Part shown: piece after piece, positions 5,709-9,858 of the stretch
Layout of the letters: each line of letters begins with the position of its first letter
How positions within the stretch are numbered: position 1 is the first letter of the stretch
Assembly (NCBI GenBank): GCA_020047775.1
Contig: JAIFNK010000298.1
Location: forward strand, 1-9,858
From: Akkermansia sp.
GTDB taxonomy: Bacteria; Verrucomicrobiota; Verrucomicrobiia; Verrucomicrobiales; Akkermansiaceae
Direction: 5' to 3'
Length of the DNA stretch: 9,858 nucleotides
Notes under the pieces: generated by a model
Told to the model about the DNA's origin: nothing
What the model saw: the letters and a program-made list of their open reading frames with translations, nothing else
Databases searched by the model: none
Made by a program: the position numbers and the translations under genes

Positions 5709-7246
5709 GTTTCGGTGAGGAAATTGTCTCCGCGCTTGAGGCAACAACGAAGCTCGATGGGGCCCACATCCGCCAGCTTGCCGCCTTCCGCGGCAGGGGC
5801 GATCTGGAAGGCCACGCGCCAGCGGGACTCAGGCAGTGGCTGGACGGTGACGCCTTGGATTTTCACTTTTTCCGCTCCGGCACCCATCACCTGGATGAGG
5901 GGCGTGAGCGGGATTTCGCTGGGTTGGGTGAGGTTGCTGCCCGTGAAATCGACGATGACGGTGCGCTGCTCAGGCTGCCAGTCGTGGACGCCGGAGCGGG
6001 TGGCGGTGACACGTCCCTCGGCCATCGACGGGTCCTCGTTGAGCGTCCAATGCTGGCGGTATCTGAATTCGATTCGGTCGCCGGGTTGAGGCGTGCGCGC
6101 GGGTTCCCACATGGCCACCATGTTGTCGGACAGCTCGTTGGTGGTGGGAATTTCCATCAGCATTACGCGGCCCGGACCCCAATCTGAAGATGGCTCGACC
6201 CACAGCGACGGGCGCTGGTGGTAGGCGGCTTCTCCGTCCTCGTAGGCGCTGAAGCGGCGGTCGCGCTGCAGCAGGCCAAAACCGTCGCATTTTTCCATGT
6301 CGAAAAAGCTGAACTCCAGTTTCCCCGTGTCATTGGAAAGTGGCCGCCAGATCCGTTCGCCGGTCCCCATGCGGATGGCAAGTCCGTCCGAATCGTGGAC
6401 CTCGGGACGGAAATCATCGAAGCGCCGGCGTGAGTTCTCGCCAAACCAGAACATGCTCGACATCGGCGCGATGCCGAGCCGCTGCACCGCCTTGCGGGCG
6501 AAGAGCACGGCGTGAACATCGACGACGGTGGTATTGTTGGGGCTGATTTTGAATTGATAGGCACCGGAGTAGGACGGCCCGTCGAGCAGGGCATAGACGA
6601 CGGCCTCCGGCTGATTGGCTTCCGGCTTGCGCAACCAGAACTCGCGGAAATTCGGGAACTCCTCTTGGGCACCGTCGGCCCCGGTATCCACGGCGATGGC
6701 GCGCGAGGAAATGCCGTATTTCTGGTTTTTCCCGAGTGCCCGCCAGTAGCTGGCCCCTTGGAAGGTGATGAGTTCGTCATAAACGTCCGGGTTGTTCAGC
6801 GGGGCGTGAAGCCGGAACCCTGCGAAGCCGCCGTCGGCCGGGAGATCACCGTGTTTGCTGATGAGCGGACCGTAATTGAAAAAAGCCTCGGCCAGCCGGA
6901 TCTTCTGTTGGTGGGTGGTGGTGAACTCGTTGAGCGTCACCGGCTCGCGGTAGAGATAGCCGGGATGGAAGAACATTGCGCGGAACGGCAGTTTTTCCGC
7001 AGCCCATAAAGCCTGATCCGGGTTAAACCGAATGTCGCGATACTGGTCGTAGGAAAGATTGTTCATCCACGCCGGCAGGCTGTCGCGATTCGGCGGCACA
7101 TAAGGTTTGTTCGCCAGGTCGCGTGCCCGGCTCTGGATGCTTTCAAAACCAACGTCCTCGCGCTCCCAAGTTTGGCAAAAGGCGGAAGGCGCTAAAGTTC
7201 CCAGCGTTGCTAGCAATATGAAAATCCGTGACACAAGAAGCGTCAT
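5684..7246 (-). CDS. mdoG: Periplasmic glucan biosynthesis protein MdoG/OpgG
   Basis: This 520-aa exported protein of the MdoG/OpgG/OpgD family acts in the periplasm on beta-1,2-glucan made by MdoH. In Proteobacteria MdoG is required for glucan production, and the related OpgD is a beta-1,2-glucanase. Residues 1-25 are a Sec signal peptide with a hydrophobic core (IFILLATLGTLAPSAF); the Cys at 24 follows Phe, so this is not a lipobox. The mature part carries family blocks: FHPGYLYREPV (93-103), ASYWRALGKNQKYGISSRA (165-183), FWFGENSRRRFDDFRP (266-281), EVHDSDGL (282-289) and EIPTTNELSDNMVAMW (365-380). Length matches E. coli MdoG (about 511). It cannot be told from sequence by eye whether it is the G or D paralogue; only one copy is seen, next to mdoH, which favours G. 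The ATG at 7246 has no Shine-Dalgarno. It is first of a tight three- to four-gene run with the small membrane protein, mdoH and galK. Confidence 0.94.
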   Translation of the reverse strand: MTLLVSRIFILLATLGTLAPSAFCQTWEREDVGFESIQSRARDLANKPYVPPNRDSLPAWMNNLSYDQYRDIRFNPDQALWAAEKLPFRAMFFHPGYLYREPVTLNEFTTTHQQKIRLAEAFFNYGPLISKHGDLPADGGFAGFRLHAPLNNPDVYDELITFQGASYWRALGKNQKYGISSRAIAVDTGADGAQEEFPNFREFWLRKPEANQPEAVVYALLDGPSYSGAYQFKISPNNTTVVDVHAVLFARKAVQRLGIAPMSSMFWFGENSRRRFDDFRPEVHDSDGLAIRMGTGERIWRPLSNDTGKLEFSFFDMEKCDGFGLLQRDRRFSAYEDGEAAYHQRPSLWVEPSSDWGPGRVMLMEIPTTNELSDNMVAMWEPARTPQPGDRIEFRYRQHWTLNEDPSMAEGRVTATRSGVHDWQPEQRTVIVDFTGSNLTQPSEIPLTPLIQVMGAGAEKVKIQGVTVQPLPESRWRVAFQIAPAAEGGKLADVGPIELRCCLKRGDNFLTETWVHRVTP

Positions 7247-7311
7247 ACGGTGGTTGCGGGCAGTCCGTCAAGAATGGCGATTTGCAATTCTCGCATGGAA
7301 AATCAGCAGCC

Positions 7312-8085
7312 CTATCCCAAACGGGTCGTCTGGTAAGTCAGAATCCCGTCGAAATCGATGCGATCCGGATCCGCAACCACCCGCTGCGGGTCGAAATCCA
7401 CGAAAAATCGATCCATCCGGAACCCACAACGGGCAAGCATCGCAAGGAGTTGTCGGTGCTCGATCCACCGGATCGCCTGTCGCGACTCGTGCGTCACCGG
7501 AGGGTTTCCCGAGAGGGAATACCGGTGCTCGCGCTCGACGATCTGCCGCTCGTGATCCAGTCGGTGGCGGGTCTCCAACAGTCCGAGCCTGCCGTCTGGC
7601 AGCGTGACCTTGTGGTCTTCATACCACTCGTTTTCCGGCAGGTCGCCCAACAGCTCGGCGTAGGGCATGAAGACGGTTAGGTAGAGTCCGCCGCCGGTTT
7701 TCAACAGACCGTGCCAATGGCGGAGGGTCGCTTCCGGATCCTGCGCAAGTTGCAGGGTGAACGCCGGTGCCAGCAGCGCGGAGAATTTCCGGCCGTCGGT
7801 CCATACCGACATGTCGCCCGCATGCACGACCGGCTGGATGCCCATTTGTTTTGCACGGACGTTTCCCAGCTCCAGCATGTCTTGGGAAAGTTCCAGCCCT
7901 TCCACGTCCAGCCCCATTCGTACCAGCGGAAACATCAATCGTCCCGAGCCCGATCCGATTTCCAGCGCCGGTCCGGGGAATTTTTTCAAAAACGCCGCCA
8001 TCAGTTTCACTTCCGAGCCGTCGTCCTCCGCCTCCCAGAAGGCGTCGTGGAGTTCGGCTTCGAGTGATAAGTAGGGTTGTGACAC
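7312..8085 (-). CDS. Class I SAM-dependent methyltransferase
   Basis: This 257-aa soluble protein has a Rossmann methyltransferase fold in its first half: motif I LEIGSGSGR at 41-49, an acidic residue at the end of strand two (E65 in VEGLELS) that should hold the SAM ribose, and GDMSVW (90-95) as the adenine-contact region. A later strand, GGGLYLTVFMP (111-121), matches the usual beta-5 region. The C-terminal half (about 125-257) is a beta-rich extension with ENEWYEDHK and HRYSLSG, typical of small-molecule methyltransferases of the Methyltransf_11/25 type. The substrate is unknown. The start is a GTG at 8085 with a weak AGGG eight bases upstream, the only hint of a ribosome binding site in the window. 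It ends 65 bases before mdoG in the same direction, so it may be in the same transcript. Whether it modifies glucan, lipid or something unrelated cannot be judged. Confidence 0.85.
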   Translation of the reverse strand: MSQPYLSLEAELHDAFWEAEDDGSEVKLMAAFLKKFPGPALEIGSGSGRLMFPLVRMGLDVEGLELSQDMLELGNVRAKQMGIQPVVHAGDMSVWTDGRKFSALLAPAFTLQLAQDPEATLRHWHGLLKTGGGLYLTVFMPYAELLGDLPENEWYEDHKVTLPDGRLGLLETRHRLDHERQIVEREHRYSLSGNPPVTHESRQAIRWIEHRQLLAMLARCGFRMDRFFVDFDPQRVVADPDRIDFDGILTYQTTRLG

Positions 8086-8124
8086 GCCGCAAACCCTAGG
8101 GCTTGCCGTGGACGGACGCCAGTT

Positions 8125-8138
8125 TTAGACGTATCTAA
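8125..8138. promoter_or_regulatory. Candidate operator palindrome upstream of the methyltransferase-mdo gene run
   Basis: TTAGA-CGTA-TCTAA is a perfect 5-bp inverted repeat with a four-base spacer. It lies in a short AT-rich patch within GC-rich DNA, about 40 bases upstream of the GTG start of the methyltransferase gene. This is the only sizeable gap in front of the five-gene run, so a promoter is expected here. The palindrome is compatible with a dimeric regulator site. No clear -35/-10 pair was found, so this is position plus symmetry only. Confidence 0.3.
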
Positions 8139-8181
8139 CGATTTGGCGCGGGGGCGCGGTTCATGATTTCACGGCTGTGTT

Positions 8182-8236
8182 GGACCGCCGTCGCAGCTCT
8201 TCGGCTTTCCTTGCGCGGGGGGGAATCCCGCGGTCC
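8182..8236. repeat. Hairpin-rich repeat-like element downstream of rsmD, possible terminator
   Basis: GGACCGC (8182-8188) is repeated inverted as GCGGTCC (8230-8236). Nested inside is a second hairpin, CGCGGG-GGGGAAT-CCCGCG (8214-8232), with six perfect pairs. The element starts 25 bases beyond the rsmD stop on the - strand, where a terminator would lie, but neither side has a T-run. The style (GC stem, CTCTTCGG segment also present in the element at 1671-1678 on the opposite strand) suggests a dispersed intergenic repeat, not a classical terminator. Copy number in the genome is unknown. Confidence 0.4.
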
Positions 8237-8260
8237 GGAGTGATAGGGATTTCCCCGGCT

Positions 8261-8809
8261 TCAGGCTGCGCTGTAAATGATGATGGCGCTGCTGCCGTAT
8301 TCGCGGCGCGAGATGATGGTGAAATCCCCGCATTCCGGGGACTTCTGGGTTGAGGAGATTTCGACGATCAGCCAGCCGTCCGTCGCAAGGCGTGGGGGAA
8401 TGAGTCCGCTTTTCAGGAGGTCCGTGACCTGGTCCTTGTCGCCGTAGAATTTCCAATACGGTGGATCGGCGAAAATGAGATCATAGGTCGCGGTGTCGCG
8501 CTGGAGGAAGGGGGTGACGGCGGATTTCACGGCGTGGCCGCCATCGAGGCGGGCCTTGGCCAGGTTTTCATGGATGACGCTGACCGCCTGGCGATGCTCG
8601 TCGACAAAGGTGCAGGATTTCGCGCCACGGCTGAGCGCCTCGAGGCCGAGCGCACCGGACCCGGCGAACAGATCGAGCACGCGGGCGTTTTCGACTTTTT
8701 CGCCGAGGATCGAGAAGACCGCCTGGCGGACGAAATCGGTGGTCGGTCTGGCGACGGCGGTTGGCACCTTGATGGCGATGCGTCCGGCTTTTCCGGCGAT
8801 GATTCTCAT
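8261..8809 (-). CDS. rsmD: 16S rRNA (guanine(966)-N(2))-methyltransferase RsmD
   Basis: This 182-aa enzyme methylates N2 of G966 in helix 31 of 16S rRNA during small-subunit assembly, using SAM. The N-terminus MRIIAGKAGR and the block RPTTDFVRQAVF (21-32) are the RsmD hallmark that contacts RNA. Motif I is VLDLFAGSGALGLEALSRGA (44-63). The catalytic motif IV is DPPY (115-118), preceded by LIFA. Length is right for the family (about 180-200). The ATG at 8809 lies 9 bases after the stop of the upstream AsmA-like gene, without a Shine-Dalgarno, so it is probably co-transcribed with it. In many bacteria rsmD sits beside coaD; coaD is not seen here. The hairpin element downstream may end the message. 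Confidence 0.96.
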   Translation of the reverse strand: MRIIAGKAGRIAIKVPTAVARPTTDFVRQAVFSILGEKVENARVLDLFAGSGALGLEALSRGAKSCTFVDEHRQAVSVIHENLAKARLDGGHAVKSAVTPFLQRDTATYDLIFADPPYWKFYGDKDQVTDLLKSGLIPPRLATDGWLIVEISSTQKSPECGDFTIISRREYGSSAIIIYSAA

Positions 8810-8818
8810 GGGGATGGT

Positions 8819-9858
8819 TCAGGGATTCAGGTTGATGACCGGGCCGTCTTTCCCGAGGCGGAGGAAGATCTGGCTGATATTGCCGAATGCCGCCACATCA
8901 AAAGCCGCACGCTGTGGAGTGGAGAGTGGAGTGAGCGAGGGTGCGCCTTGAAGCAGCGGAAAACTCCGGCTGGCGATGGCCGCGGCAGATTCAGGTGTGG
9001 CGACCACGCGGGCAGCTCCGGCAAGGCGGCCGTCGGCGAGCACTGTGGCGTTGCCTAACAATGATAGGTCGTCGCCAACCATCCGGGCATCCACACAGGA
9101 AAGCACGCCGCCGCGCAGGATGCTGACCATGCTGGCTTTGTCGAATTTCGCGTCATGGCCGCCGATGCGTATCGTGGGTGCGACCGCCTCGGCGAGCAAA
9201 TCGCCCTGCCAGGAGCCGGGAGCGAGGAGCAACCCGCGGAAGCGGGCGTTCGCAACAATCGACTCGGCGGCGGCTTTGCCCTGAAACGGGAGCGCAAACG
9301 AAGCGAGCGGCTGGCTTGGCAGCTGGGCTTCGATTTGGAGTGGCAGGCCGCTGAACCCGGCGATTTTGGCAGCAAAGACAAACCGGTAACCGCCGTAAGA
9401 CAGATCAAGTGGTTTGAGGGAAAGCAGCGGTGAGGTCCAATCCAGTTTGGGCGTCAATTCCGCGACGCCGGGGTGTCCGAACACGGAGATCCCGCCGATG
9501 TGCAAGCTGGATTCCGCGGGATTTCCGGAAATGGGGATGGAGCCGCTGGTTTTTGAAATCGCTAGCAGTGTCCGGCCGGATCCTGCATGGATGATTGAGA
9601 CTGAGGCGTTTTTCAACCGCAGCCAACCGGTCGGCTGTGGCGGTGGGGCCTTGGGTTTTGAATCGACGGCAACCGGAGGCGACGGAGTTGGTTGGGCAAC
9701 AGATGGCGGTGGTGGCGGGGTTGGCACGACAGGTGGGCCTGTCGCGACGGGCGGTGCGCCGGGCGCATGGGTGGGCGGAGATCCGGCGAGGGAGGAAATC
9801 ACTTCCAACGGCAGCAGGATTTCCGGTGAGTCGAGTTCGATGTCTCGGACTGCCAGTC
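8819..9858 (-). CDS. Large AsmA-like protein, C-terminal part (5' end outside window)
   Basis: The frame is open from the right edge to the stop at 8819 and gives 345 visible residues. A TTG at 9808 could be taken as a start, but the codons before it (LAVRDIELDSPEILLPLEV) read as protein, so the gene continues beyond the window. From about residue 25 to 77 there is a linker rich in Pro, Ala, Thr and Val (coded at about 9626-9784). The rest is made of short beta-strand-like repeats with phrases such as LRLKNASVSI, LDWTSPLLSLKPLDLSYGG and FDKASMVSILRGGVLSC. This resembles AsmA/TamB-type periplasmic proteins that Verrucomicrobia carry in large forms, but there is no diagnostic motif. No membrane segment is visible in this part; an N-terminal one would be expected outside the window. 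The gene is followed after 9 bases by rsmD. Confidence 0.7.
   Translation of the reverse strand, partial: LAVRDIELDSPEILLPLEVISSLAGSPPTHAPGAPPVATGPPVVPTPPPPPSVAQPTPSPPVAVDSKPKAPPPQPTGWLRLKNASVSIIHAGSGRTLLAISKTSGSIPISGNPAESSLHIGGISVFGHPGVAELTPKLDWTSPLLSLKPLDLSYGGYRFVFAAKIAGFSGLPLQIEAQLPSQPLASFALPFQGKAAAESIVANARFRGLLLAPGSWQGDLLAEAVAPTIRIGGHDAKFDKASMVSILRGGVLSCVDARMVGDDLSLLGNATVLADGRLAGAARVVATPESAAAIASRSFPLLQGAPSLTPLSTPQRAAFDVAAFGNISQIFLRLGKDGPVINLNP

Noticed and set aside
5709..5747. TTG start at 5747 for the 195-aa protein
   Set aside because: It would add 13 residues and deepen the overlap with mdoG to 64 bases; the ATG at 5708 is simpler. Not fully excluded.
7244..7271. TTGACG (- strand, 7271-7266) as a -35 box for mdoG
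   Set aside because: It is only about 20 bases before the ATG, so the matching -10 would fall inside the gene, and no TATAAT-like hexamer is present.
8169..8456. Small - strand open frame of 95 codons across the rsmD end and the hairpin element
   Set aside because: Mostly out of frame within rsmD; the rest reads through the repeat. No start context or protein-like features.
9626..9784. Pro-codon-rich tract as a tandem DNA repeat
   Set aside because: The low complexity is explained by a proline-rich protein linker; there is no regular repeat unit at the DNA level.

Overview
This GC-rich window looks like a stretch of a bacterial chromosome. It carries eight protein-coding genes, seven complete and one running off the right edge. 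The best guess for the host is a member of the Verrucomicrobiota (Luteolibacter/Haloferula-like). This is inferred from the style of the succinate dehydrogenase iron-sulfur subunit (its second cluster ends CK, not CP, as I recall for Bacteroidota/Verrucomicrobiota enzymes), the general lack of Shine-Dalgarno sequences, and the gene mix. It has not been confirmed by any search.

Left part (+ strand, 1-1547): a 182-base leader with a terminator-like hairpin, then sdhB (succinate dehydrogenase/fumarate reductase Fe-S subunit), a short gap with a stem-loop, and a lipoprotein form of methionine-R-sulfoxide reductase B. Between the convergent ends of msrB and galK lies a 15-bp perfect inverted repeat that resembles a REP doublet (REPIN-like). 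It sits inside what may be a decayed coding fragment.

Centre (- strand, 8085 down to 1750): a run of five genes in the order SAM methyltransferase, mdoG/opgG, a 195-aa protein with one C-terminal membrane segment, mdoH/opgH, galK. mdoG overlaps the small gene by 25 bases, the small gene is joined to mdoH by a TAATG stop/start overlap, and mdoH is 12 bases from galK. MdoG (periplasm) and MdoH (inner-membrane glucosyltransferase) are the core of osmoregulated periplasmic glucan synthesis. Galactokinase could feed UDP-glucose supply through the Leloir pathway. The small membrane protein is the least understood member and the best candidate for something new.

Right part (- strand, 9858 down to 8261): the C-terminal 345 residues of a large protein of AsmA-like appearance with a proline-rich linker, followed 9 bases later by rsmD (16S rRNA G966 methyltransferase). 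The 175-base gap between rsmD and the methyltransferase gene holds a second hairpin-rich repeat-like element and a small palindrome that could be an operator.

No tRNA, rRNA, CRISPR, insertion sequence or transposase is visible.
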